Below, one piece after another: positions 1-7,488 of a stretch of DNA of 64,000 bases (within the stretch, counting starts at the first letter, position 1; each line of letters opens with the position of its first letter). Under the pieces are notes generated by a model. That model had not been told where the DNA came from. It searched no databases and saw only the letters and a list, made by a program, of their open reading frames with translations. Source of the DNA: Polaromonas sp. (lineage in GTDB: Bacteria > Pseudomonadota > Gammaproteobacteria > Burkholderiales > Burkholderiaceae_C); assembly GCA_030683705.1 (NCBI GenBank), contig JAUXPP010000029.1, positions 1-64,000 of the forward strand. Reading direction: 5' to 3'. The position numbers and the translations under genes were made by a program.

Positions 1-555
1 AACCTGGCCTCGCGCCTGTGCGACCTGGCCTCGAAAGGTCAGACCATCACCGACCAGGACAGCGCGCAGCGCCTGTCGCCCGCACACCTGGCGCGGCTGC
101 GCACGCTGTTCTCGATTCCGGTGAAAGGCAAGGCCGACGAGATACCGCTCGTCGAGCTCACCTGGCAACCCGCCAGCGACGAGATGACCGCGATCTTCGT
201 CTCGCCCGCCAAGGCAGTGGCCGGCCGCGCCCGGCTGGAACTGGCACTCGACGGCGTCAACATCGAGATGGGCCCGGAACGCCGCAAGGTGAGTTGCGGG
301 CGCGACCTCGAGGCCGATTTCACCGTGCGCAACCCGCTGGTGTCGCGGGCGCACGCCACCATCGAGCGCCGGCGCGAACACTTCGTGCTCGCCGACCACA
401 GCGCCAACGGCACCTTCGTGACGCTCGAAGGCAAACCCGAGATCCAGGTCCACCACGAAGAACTGACCCTGGTCGGCCATGGCTGGATCGCCTTCGGCCA
501 GCCACGCGCCGAAGCCTCGCAGGTGGCAAGCTTCCGCTGCGTCGAGACCCATTAG
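1..555 (+). CDS. Adenylate/guanylate cyclase with C-terminal FHA domain (3' part only)
   Basis: This is the 3' end of a gene that starts before the window; 184 residues are visible in frame 1, ending in TAG at 553-555. The first ~50 residues (NLASRL, then TDQDSAQRL, then VKGKADEIPLVEL) match the end of a class III nucleotidyl cyclase catalytic domain. The remainder is a forkhead-associated domain, with the conserved GR, SRAH and NGTF signatures that form a phosphothreonine-binding loop. The family makes cAMP or cGMP; the FHA part would tether it to phosphorylated partners. The downstream convergent gene (584-2839) carries cyclic-nucleotide-binding folds, so the two may be functionally linked. 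The catalytic residues lie outside the window, so activity cannot be judged. Confidence 0.85.
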   Translation, partial: NLASRLCDLASKGQTITDQDSAQRLSPAHLARLRTLFSIPVKGKADEIPLVELTWQPASDEMTAIFVSPAKAVAGRARLELALDGVNIEMGPERRKVSCGRDLEADFTVRNPLVSRAHATIERRREHFVLADHSANGTFVTLEGKPEIQVHHEELTLVGHGWIAFGQPRAEASQVASFRCVETH

Positions 556-583
556 CCCGCAGCGGGCCGCCGCTGGCCGTACC

Positions 584-2839
584 TCAGCGCCGCGTCGCCT
601 GCCAGGCGGCCAGGCAACGCCGGGCCTCGCGCCAGCCGGCGTCGACCAGCGGCGCCATCACCGTCAGGTCGAACATGCCGTAGCGGTCGACATCGGGCTC
701 GATCAGCACGTCGATGTCGAAGGCCACTCGTTGCATGTGGCCTTCGCCGCCCACGGTCATCGTGCGCACGATCAGGTCGCCGATCTTCGGTGTCTGCAGA
801 GCGGCGCGCCCCGGCCACAGGCGGCTCCACAGCAGCGTCCACGGCGACGGAAAGCCGCCGGGTGGCGCGCGCAGTTCGTCGCTGGGTGCCACCTTGCTCG
901 CGAACACGGTGCCGCCGCAACGCAACTTCACCAGGTCGGCGGGCAGGTTGTTGACGACACCACCGTCGACGAGCACCCGTGCACCGTCGGTCACCGGCAC
1001 CAGCACGCCCGGGATGGACGCGCTGGCCGCCACCGCCAGCCCCAGCGAGCCTCGCTCGTGCACCACGGCCTCGGCGGCGTTGAGGTCGGTCGAGACGGCC
1101 AGGAAGGGCAACCACAGGTCCTCGATGCGCAGGTCGCCGTAGGTGTGGCGGATGCAGGCGTCGCGCCGGCGCGAGGCCACCAGGGCCACCAGCGGCAGCG
1201 TGTAGTCGCCGAAGGGTTTCTGGGCGATGACGTAGCGGTTCATGGCCTCCAGCTCGGCCATCGACAGGCCCATCGCGTACATCGCGGCCTGCAGTGCGCC
1301 CATGCTGGTGCCGCCGATGACGTCGATGGGCACGCCGCTTTCCCCGAAGGCCTTGAGCACGCCGATGTGGGCCAGCCCGCGCGCCGCGCCGCCGGACAGC
1401 GCCAGGCCGTGGCCGCGGCCGGTCAGCAGCCGGGCCGTGCGTGACATCGTGCTGACGTCGTCCAGGCGCAGGTGGAAGTGGCGCTCGAAGGCCTCAGCGT
1501 CCAGCCAGGCCCGCGTGTTGCGCGGCGCGACGGCCGCGGCGTCGTGGGCGACGAGCAGGGACCAGGGCAGGCGACCGGCGTCCTCGGCACCCTGGCGCAG
1601 GGCCTGCAGCCGCGCGTGCGCTGCCGGCGGCGGTGCAGCCTCGTCGGGTGCCACGGGCTCGGCCAGCCACAGGCAGCGGTCGGCATGCAGCAGGCATTCG
1701 CGCGACCACAGATCGTCGGCCACACCGGCGTCGAGCAGCACGACGCCGTGCGCCCGCTGCAACTCGGCCAGCCAGAGATCGAACCGGTGCCACAGCGGAT
1801 GCGCGGGCGCGTGTTCGGCCGGGCCGGCGATGTGCCGGCCGGTGGCGGCCTCGAAGTCGGCGCGTGTGCACAGTGCCGCCGGGCAAGCCTGCTGCAGCGC
1901 CGCACCCAACTGGTCCAGCGCCGCCTGCAGGCGCGGCGCGGCCGAGGCCCGCAGCACCACCAGCACCTCGGCGCCCCGGGGCGGGCGCGGCGCCAGCTGG
2001 TCCACCAGGCGCTGTACCACCGTGCCCATCAGGCGGCGTGCAAAAGCCGGGTGCTGATCGGCGAAATGTTCGAAATCGGTCCTCGACACGCGCATCAGCG
2101 AGGCGTCGCGTTCGGCGCGCACCGTGGCGCTGCGGGTGCCGCCGGCAATGAGCCCGATTTCGCCGACGCTGGCACCGGGCAGCAGGTCGGCGTTGCGCCG
2201 TGGGCCGGCAGCGGCGGCGGTGCTCACGCTCAGCCGGCCGCTGGTCAGCACGTACCAGGCATCGGCCGGCTCGCCCTGCTGCATCAGGCAGGCACCGCGT
2301 GCGAGCGGGGTTTCGGTGGCGCGGTCTGCCAGCGCATCCCGCAGCGCCGGCGCCAGCCCGGGCGTCAGGCCGGCCAGGGTCTTGCGGAAGATCAGGGCCC
2401 GCAGCCGCTGCATGGCCAGCTGCGCCAGCCGGGCCTCGAAAAGCGCAAAGCGCGCGCCGATGGCCTGCAGCAGCTGGCGGTCGAAGACCAGCAGCGTGCA
2501 GGGCGTGAGCGCCACGGCGTCGGTCTCCGCGGCCAGGCCCGTCACGGCCTGGATCTCGCCCAGCACGCCGCCGGCTTCCACTTCGGCCACCGGGATCGGC
2601 GCCGGCACGCCCGGCAGGCGCATCGCCAGCCGGCCCTGCAACACCAGGAAGAGACGGCCGCCGCGCTCACCCGCCTGCAGCAGCAGCTCGCCAGCGGCCA
2701 AGTGCTGCGGCCGGGCCGCGCGCTGGCACAGCGCAAGCACGTCCGCCGGTGCGCCCTGCAGCAGGTCGAAGCGGGCCAGGCGGTCGGTCAGGCCGTCGTC
2801 TGAGGCCGGCATGCCGTCAGCCGGCCGTGCGCCGACCAT
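584..2839 (-). CDS. Patatin-like phospholipase/esterase with two cyclic nucleotide-binding domains (NTE-like)
   Basis: The product has 751 residues. Two cyclic-nucleotide-binding folds lie at about 24-150 and 165-285, a linker at 290-455, and a patatin hydrolase domain at about 475-650. The oxyanion loop is SGGAARG, the nucleophile is Ser512 in GTSMG, and the dyad Asp is Asp625 in DGG. The second CNB fold keeps the phosphate-binding cassette Glu227 and Arg236 (GEIGL...TRSATV). The first keeps the Glu but lacks the Arg, so probably only the second binds nucleotide. The architecture resembles neuropathy-target-esterase-type lysophospholipases. It converges on a cyclase gene 28 bp away. The start at 2839 is the longest; the ATG at 2812 is an alternative, and neither has a strong Shine-Dalgarno. 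Confidence 0.88.
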   Translation of the reverse strand: MVGARPADGMPASDDGLTDRLARFDLLQGAPADVLALCQRAARPQHLAAGELLLQAGERGGRLFLVLQGRLAMRLPGVPAPIPVAEVEAGGVLGEIQAVTGLAAETDAVALTPCTLLVFDRQLLQAIGARFALFEARLAQLAMQRLRALIFRKTLAGLTPGLAPALRDALADRATETPLARGACLMQQGEPADAWYVLTSGRLSVSTAAAAGPRRNADLLPGASVGEIGLIAGGTRSATVRAERDASLMRVSRTDFEHFADQHPAFARRLMGTVVQRLVDQLAPRPPRGAEVLVVLRASAAPRLQAALDQLGAALQQACPAALCTRADFEAATGRHIAGPAEHAPAHPLWHRFDLWLAELQRAHGVVLLDAGVADDLWSRECLLHADRCLWLAEPVAPDEAAPPPAAHARLQALRQGAEDAGRLPWSLLVAHDAAAVAPRNTRAWLDAEAFERHFHLRLDDVSTMSRTARLLTGRGHGLALSGGAARGLAHIGVLKAFGESGVPIDVIGGTSMGALQAAMYAMGLSMAELEAMNRYVIAQKPFGDYTLPLVALVASRRRDACIRHTYGDLRIEDLWLPFLAVSTDLNAAEAVVHERGSLGLAVAASASIPGVLVPVTDGARVLVDGGVVNNLPADLVKLRCGGTVFASKVAPSDELRAPPGGFPSPWTLLWSRLWPGRAALQTPKIGDLIVRTMTVGGEGHMQRVAFDIDVLIEPDVDRYGMFDLTVMAPLVDAGWREARRCLAAWQATRR

Positions 2840-3080
2840 GGGCCGGCTGCGGGGCAGGGCGGCAGAACACGGTGAGAACCGGGAACGGACCGGAACGTGG
2901 CAAGGGGCTGGAACGGTTCAACGGGCAAACGCGCACGGGCAGAGGCTGATCGGCAAGCAGGCAGTGGTCGCCGCCGACGAATTCTGCATCGGCCGAACGA
3001 GGGCCTGCGGCCTGCCGCACGCAGGGGCGAGCCCGATCATGGCCGAGATCGGCGCCGTTGGCGGCAGAGACCGCCCGCTC

Positions 3081-3287
3081 TCAGGCCCTCGTCCAACTGC
3101 CCAGCCGGTGGTGCGCGGGTTGCCGATCAGCCCAGTCGGCCAGGCGTTCGAGCCAGGGTATGGCCGGGGCCGGCAACGCGACGGGCCCTGGCGTCGGTTG
3201 CGCAACCGCCTTGCCTCGCCAAGCCAGTTGCGGCGTGCTGCGCGGGCTCGGTGCAAGGAAGCCGAAAAGGGCGGTGTGCGTGGCCAT
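3081..3287 (-). CDS. Small hypothetical protein (68 aa), divergent from LysR gene
   Basis: A short open frame starting MATHTALFGFLAP and ending HHRLGSWTRA. It is supported by a good Shine-Dalgarno (AGGGGA about 6 bases before the ATG at 3287) and by its divergent position, 133 bp from a LysR regulator, a typical place for a LysR target. It has no signal peptide or membrane segment. It is rich in Pro and Ala, with a Trp-containing C-terminal amphipathic stretch (WLERLADWADRQP). I do not recognise the family. It could be spurious. Confidence 0.4.
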   Translation of the reverse strand: MATHTALFGFLAPSPRSTPQLAWRGKAVAQPTPGPVALPAPAIPWLERLADWADRQPAHHRLGSWTRA

Positions 3288-3397
3288 GGTGGTTCCCCTG
3301 GGGTGCTTGCGTGACGCCCGGCAAAAGGCCGGCTGCGCAATGCGTGCAGTCTGGGCCTGTGCATCTGTGCGCACAACGTGGCATGCTGCAGTTTGAC

Positions 3398-3413
3398 TTT
3401 GCAAAAACGCAAA
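3398..3413. promoter_or_regulatory. Candidate LysR operator (TTTGC-N6-GCAAA)
   Basis: A perfect 5-bp inverted repeat, TTTGC/GCAAA, with a 6-bp A-rich spacer lies 8 bp before the LysR start codon, in the region shared with the divergent 68-residue ORF. Its size and place fit an autoregulatory LysR site. No binding evidence is available. Confidence 0.35.
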
Positions 3414-3420
3414 CAAAGCG

Positions 3421-4347
3421 ATGGCTGACCTCGAATGGGACCACTTCCGCCATGCGCTCGCCATCGGCACGGCCGGCTCGCTGGCCGGTGCCGCGCGCCT
3501 GCTGGGCGTGAATCACACGACCGTGCTGCGTCGGCTGGACACGCTGGAAGCGCAGTTGGGTTCGCGCCTCTTCGACCGCCAGCGCCAGGGCTACCGGCCC
3601 ACCGCGGCCGGCCTGGCGCTGCTGGAACAGGCGCGCTACATGGCGGCGCGGGCCGACGAGATCGAACGCCAGGTGCTCGGCCACGACCGCCAGCTCACCG
3701 GCGTGCTGCGCGTGACCACCGCCTTCGTCGTCATGGACCACCTGCTGCCGCAGCCGCTGGCCGACTTTGCGCGGGCCTACCCGGGCATCGAGACCGAGGT
3801 CGTCGAAAACGCCTTCCTCGTCGACCTTGCCAGCCGGCACGCCGACACCGACCAGGGCTGGACACGCCGCGAGGCCGATGTGGCGGTGCGCCTGTCGGTG
3901 CATGTCGCCGAGCACCTCGTCGGGCGCCAGCTCGGCACCACGCAGTGCCGCATCTATGCGCTGCGCGGCGCACCCGACCTGCCCCAGACGGTGACGCCGG
4001 TGCCGGTGCTGGTACGCGACGCGCCCTGGGTCGCCTTCGAGCGCGACGGCCTGTCGCGTGTACACGACCACTGGCTGCGCCAGCACCTGGCGCAGGCCAG
4101 GGTGCGTGTGCGCGTCGACATCTTCAACGCCAAGGCGGCCATGCTGCGCACGGGCATCGGCGTCGGCGTGCTGCCCACCTTCATGGAAGCGCGCCACCCC
4201 GAACTGGTGGCCGTGTCGGAACCGATCCCCGAACTGGCGCAGCCGATCTGGATGCTGACCCACCCCGACCTGCGTCACACGGCACGCGTGCGCGCCTTCA
4301 TGCAGTTCGTCGGCGACGCTCTGGTGGAGCGCCTGCGCACCGATTGA
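3421..4347 (+). CDS. LysR-family transcriptional regulator
   Basis: 308 residues. The N-terminal winged helix-turn-helix (residues ~5-65) contains ALAIGTAGSLAGAARLLGVNHTTVLRRLDTLE, described here only by its key SLAGAARLLGVNHTTV core. It is followed by a LysR substrate-binding domain (about 90-300). Length is normal for the family. The ATG at 3421 has no clear Shine-Dalgarno, and an inverted repeat sits just upstream. It is divergent from a 68-residue ORF and transcribed towards the lamin-tail gene. The inducer and targets cannot be read from sequence. Confidence 0.9.
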   Translation: MADLEWDHFRHALAIGTAGSLAGAARLLGVNHTTVLRRLDTLEAQLGSRLFDRQRQGYRPTAAGLALLEQARYMAARADEIERQVLGHDRQLTGVLRVTTAFVVMDHLLPQPLADFARAYPGIETEVVENAFLVDLASRHADTDQGWTRREADVAVRLSVHVAEHLVGRQLGTTQCRIYALRGAPDLPQTVTPVPVLVRDAPWVAFERDGLSRVHDHWLRQHLAQARVRVRVDIFNAKAAMLRTGIGVGVLPTFMEARHPELVAVSEPIPELAQPIWMLTHPDLRHTARVRAFMQFVGDALVERLRTD

Positions 4348-4405
4348 CGGCCTGGCCAGCAGGATTACATTGATGCGCTGCAGCGGATCCACGGAGCAGC
4401 GCACC

Positions 4406-5329
4406 ATGAACCTGGCCCCCTACGAAGAAGCGCTGTTGCGCGCCCTGCGCGCAGGCCTAGCCGGAGAGATCGACTGGCAGGCGGGACCGGCCGTGCGCGG
4501 GCCGGCGACGGGCGTGCGCGCGCAGGTCTTCGTGCATGCCGCGGTTTTTGCCGATGCCGGCGGCATCACGGCCGACGGCGCACGCGCCGTGCGCCAGCCG
4601 GTCACCCTGGACGGCGGCGTCATCGGCTTTGCCGAGCAGCGCCCCGGCGTCATCGACATCGAGGTCAGCTGCCTGTGCGGCCAGCCTGCCGACGCGCAGC
4701 AGTTGGCCGGGCGGGTGGTGCCGGTGCTGCTGGACGCGCTGGAGACGCTGCCGAGCCCGCTGCTGGGCGACCCTGCCGACCACACGCGGCAGCTGCGTTT
4801 TGTCGACTGCCGGGCCCACCTGCGCGGGCAGGGCTCGCAGCGACTGCTGCACGAAGGCGTGGCCGCCACCGAGGTGGTGTCGACGCTGCGCCTGGAAGGT
4901 CTGCTGCACGTGCTGCTGACGCGCCCCGGCGGCCTGGTGAAGCACGACAGCGTGCCGCTGCGCCTGGAGATCCAGGCCGACCCTGCGGGCCAGGACCTGC
5001 AGGCCGAACATGTGCTGCTGCACAACGCGTCCGACCTCGCCATCGAGCTCGGCGGCTGGACTCTCCACGACGCCGCGCGCAGCACGCATGTCTACACCTT
5101 CGCCACCGGCCGCCCGCTGGCCGCCGGTGCCACGCTGCGGCTGTGGAGCGGCCGTGGCAGCGACGATGCCGACAACCTGCACTGGGGCCGACGCCAGGCG
5201 GTGTGGAACAACACCGGCGACGTTGCCGTGCTGCGCGATGCCGCAGGCGCCGAGCGGGCCCGCGCGACCTGGCAGCCCCCGCTGCCCGCGCCGCCGGCAG
5301 TGGCGCCGAGGCTCCACCGCAGGCGCTGA
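4406..5329 (+). CDS. Lamin-tail-domain (LTD) protein of unknown function
   Basis: 307 residues with start ATG 4406, preceded by GGAG at about 4392. The C-terminal third (about 205-295) fits an immunoglobulin-like lamin-tail domain: HNASDLAIELGGWTLHD, then TFATGRPLAAGATLRLWSG, then VWNNTGDVAVLRDAAG. The order 'name the strand, Gly-Gly-Trp, then W-N-N-x-G-D' is characteristic of LTDs. The first 200 residues form a domain I do not recognise, containing GGVIGFAEQRPGVIDIEVSCL. There is no signal peptide, so it is probably cytoplasmic, unlike many bacterial LTD proteins that are secreted. It follows the LysR gene by 58 bp and may be co-transcribed. Confidence 0.75.
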   Translation: MNLAPYEEALLRALRAGLAGEIDWQAGPAVRGPATGVRAQVFVHAAVFADAGGITADGARAVRQPVTLDGGVIGFAEQRPGVIDIEVSCLCGQPADAQQLAGRVVPVLLDALETLPSPLLGDPADHTRQLRFVDCRAHLRGQGSQRLLHEGVAATEVVSTLRLEGLLHVLLTRPGGLVKHDSVPLRLEIQADPAGQDLQAEHVLLHNASDLAIELGGWTLHDAARSTHVYTFATGRPLAAGATLRLWSGRGSDDADNLHWGRRQAVWNNTGDVAVLRDAAGAERARATWQPPLPAPPAVAPRLHRRR

Positions 5330-5409
5330 CAGCCGCTGCGGTTCGGCCGCCGCGCTGCCACCCGCGTCGGCTCTTCACCTTGGGCAGGCCCGAGTGCTGC
5401 GGCGGCAGC

Positions 5410-5429
5410 GCCAGGCGGCGCCAGGCGGC
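5410..5429. repeat. Tandem duplicated decamer GCCAGGCGGC
   Basis: Two adjacent perfect copies of GCCAGGCGGC sit in the non-coding stretch between the lamin-tail gene and the lipoprotein remnant. It is probably simple slippage; no function is suggested. The rest of 5330-5510 shows nothing else. Confidence 0.5.
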
Positions 5430-5510
5430 GCCCGGCACCGGAATCCGCCCCGGCGCGTCGAGGCCCGTTGTCACGTCGGACGGTGGTCGCCGACGCCGAG
5501 TGAAGACGGC

Positions 5511-5861
5511 ATGCCGGTCCGGACCTCGCACCCATCCCGCTGGCATGTTGCCGCCTTGCCGCTGGCCGCCGCGGCCCTGCTGCTGACGGCTTGCACCACC
5601 GAACTGCACAACGTCCGCATCACCAACGCCCACAAAGCGCCGCTCGTCGGCGCCTCCTACCACCTGACCTACACCCCGTTCCCGCGGACGATGGTGCGGC
5701 GCCTGGTGAAGTGCCCCGACCGCAGTGGAGAAGGGGTCGGCTCACCGTACGCCGTCGCCGACCGCCCGGTACGCGAAGCCCGGCTGGCACTGCCGAAGGC
5801 GCAACTGGCCCTGCAGGCTGCGAAGGCGAAGCTGCCCAGCCCCGGAGGCCCGGCGCGCCGT
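5511..5861 (+). pseudogene. Lipoprotein remnant (signal peptide plus short mature part)
   Basis: From ATG 5511 the frame encodes a lipoprotein signal: a hydrophobic run (ALPLAAAALLLTAC) ending in an LTAC lipobox, with Cys at about residue 28. A plausible mature start follows (TTELHNVRITNAHKAPLVG, then SYHLTYTPFPRTMVRRLVKC). After about residue 70 the sequence stops looking like a folded protein, and the open frame runs on, antisense, through the neighbouring HD-GYP gene to 6428. I read this as a gene that lost its 3' part, so the end given is only where the antisense gene begins. A genuine small lipoprotein remains possible. Confidence 0.4.
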
Positions 5862-7016
5862 TCAGACCTGCGCAATGCCCAGGTAGTCGACCTTCTTGCG
5901 CAGGTCGGCCGGCGAATCGGCGTAGGCAATCGCGATGGCCTTGAAGTTGTCCTCGGCGGCCAGGAAGGCGTCGACCACGTCGGGGTCGAAGTGCCGGCCG
6001 CGTGTCTGCTGGATGATGTGCGCGGCCTGTTCGTGGCTCATCGCCTCCTTGTGCAGGCGCCGGCTGATGATCGCGTCGTAGACATCGGCCAGCGCCATCA
6101 GGCGGCCCGAGATCGGGATGGCGTCGCCGGCCAGGCCGAGCGGGTAGCCCGTGCCGTCCCACTTCTCGTGGTGCGAGTACGCAATTTCCTTGGCGTAGCG
6201 CAGGTAGTCGACATCCACGCCCAGCGCACGCTTGGCGTTGGCGATGGCGTCGTGCCCCAGCGTCGTGTGCGTTTTCATGATCTCGAACTCTTCCGGGCTC
6301 AGCTTGCCCGGCTTGAGCAGGATGCGGTCGGGGATGCCGGCCTTGCCGATGTCGTGCAGCGCGGCCGAGCGGAACAGCAGTTCGATGGTGGCCGGCGTCA
6401 GCACCGCGGCGAAGCGCGGGTGGCCTGACAGCCGCCGCGCCAGCGCCTTGACGTAGTACTGCGTGCGCCGGATGTGGTTGCTGGTCTCGGCGTCGCGGGT
6501 CTCGGCCAGCGAGGCCATCACCAGCGTCGTCACGTCCTGGATGGCGGCCAGCTCGGCCGTGCGCCGCGCCACCTCGTCGCGCAGGAAACCGTTCCTGTCG
6601 CGCAGGAAGTCGGCAGCCTGTTTCACCCGCAGCTGGACCTGCACGCGTGCACGCAGGAGGGTCGGGCTGATCGCGTTGGCGATGAAATCCACGGCGCCGA
6701 GCTGCAGCCCCAGTTCCTCGTCCTGGACGTCGGCCCGGGCGGTGAGGAAGACGACGGGTATGTCGCGCGTGGCCTCGTCGGCCTTCAGCCGGCGGCAGAC
6801 CTCGTGGCCGCCCAGGCCGGGCATCACCACGTCGAGCAGGATCAGATCTGGCGGCTGGCCTGAGCGTGCGATGGCCAGGCACTGTTCGCCGTCGTGCGCC
6901 GCGATGACGATGTAGGCGTCGTCCAGTGCCTCGTGCACCAGGCGCAGCTTGTCGGTGGCGTCGTCCACCACCAGCACCAGGGGCTTGGCGGTCACGGGAT
7001 GGTCGTGGGCCGTCAT
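5862..7016 (-). CDS. Response regulator with HD-GYP (cyclic-di-GMP phosphodiesterase) output domain
   Basis: 384 residues from ATG 7016, which follows a GGAG; an in-frame upstream ATG at 7148 would add 44 low-complexity residues. The receiver domain (about 10-130) has the acidic pair VDD and phospho-acceptor Asp62 (LLDVVMPG). A coiled linker follows, then an HD-GYP domain with HD at 221-222 (HDIGK) and GTGYP at 288-292. This family hydrolyses c-di-GMP to GMP. Oddly, the receiver's invariant Lys (normally in a TKP context) is absent: the position reads IANAIS at about 112-117, which may alter phosphorylation signalling. No partner kinase is nearby. Confidence 0.9.
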   Translation of the reverse strand: MTAHDHPVTAKPLVLVVDDATDKLRLVHEALDDAYIVIAAHDGEQCLAIARSGQPPDLILLDVVMPGLGGHEVCRRLKADEATRDIPVVFLTARADVQDEELGLQLGAVDFIANAISPTLLRARVQVQLRVKQAADFLRDRNGFLRDEVARRTAELAAIQDVTTLVMASLAETRDAETSNHIRRTQYYVKALARRLSGHPRFAAVLTPATIELLFRSAALHDIGKAGIPDRILLKPGKLSPEEFEIMKTHTTLGHDAIANAKRALGVDVDYLRYAKEIAYSHHEKWDGTGYPLGLAGDAIPISGRLMALADVYDAIISRRLHKEAMSHEQAAHIIQQTRGRHFDPDVVDAFLAAEDNFKAIAIAYADSPADLRKKVDYLGIAQV

Positions 7017-7488
7017 GCCGGGCTCCAGGCGCGCGGACGATCGTTGCGGCGCTGCCGCCGCAGGGCCGGCGATCGGGTCTGCAGTGAATCTTGCATTCGT
7101 CCTCCGCAAGTGTCGGGGCGACGAAAGCCGGGGGGCACGCCTGAACATCCAGCGGTCCGGCTGCCATGGACTTCCGTCGTTAGGCCCGTGACTTTGCGCC
7201 CCCGCCTTTCGACGGGTTTGCCGACACGGCCGCGCACAGTCTGCGCCATCACCACCGTGTTGGATCGCTCGAACATAAGCGGCGCAGCGTTTGCTTACAA
7301 GTCATCGAAGGGCCGACACCACGATGGCGGGCTCTCGGACGTGACTTTCGCGCGTTTTGCTGTCATCCCGACGCGACAGTCCGGCGCCAGTCTGGCGCCA
7401 ACGCCGCGCCGATGCACTGCGCTTGGTCAAAGGCGCGAACGCGCCGTGGGCTAAGCTGAACCTTCACCACCCTTTGCCCGAGTTGCGC
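7017..7488. other. Divergent intergenic region with an inverted repeat at 7383-7399
   Basis: This 472-bp gap separates the HD-GYP gene from the divergent efflux adaptor, so it should hold two promoters. The only clear structure is GGCGCCA-GTC-TGGCGCC (7383-7399), a perfect 7-bp inverted repeat that could be an operator for the efflux genes. An imperfect repeat of GTGACTTT occurs near 7190 and 7340. No convincing coding sequence was seen. Confidence 0.4.

Noticed and set aside
4406-5329. Lamin-tail gene as part of a phage or contractile injection locus
   Set aside because: No tail, baseplate or ATPase genes are nearby and neighbours are ordinary chromosomal genes.
5410-5429. Tandem GCCAGGCGGC decamer as a possible regulatory or mobile repeat
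   Set aside because: Only two copies are present in GC-rich non-coding DNA; simple slippage explains it.
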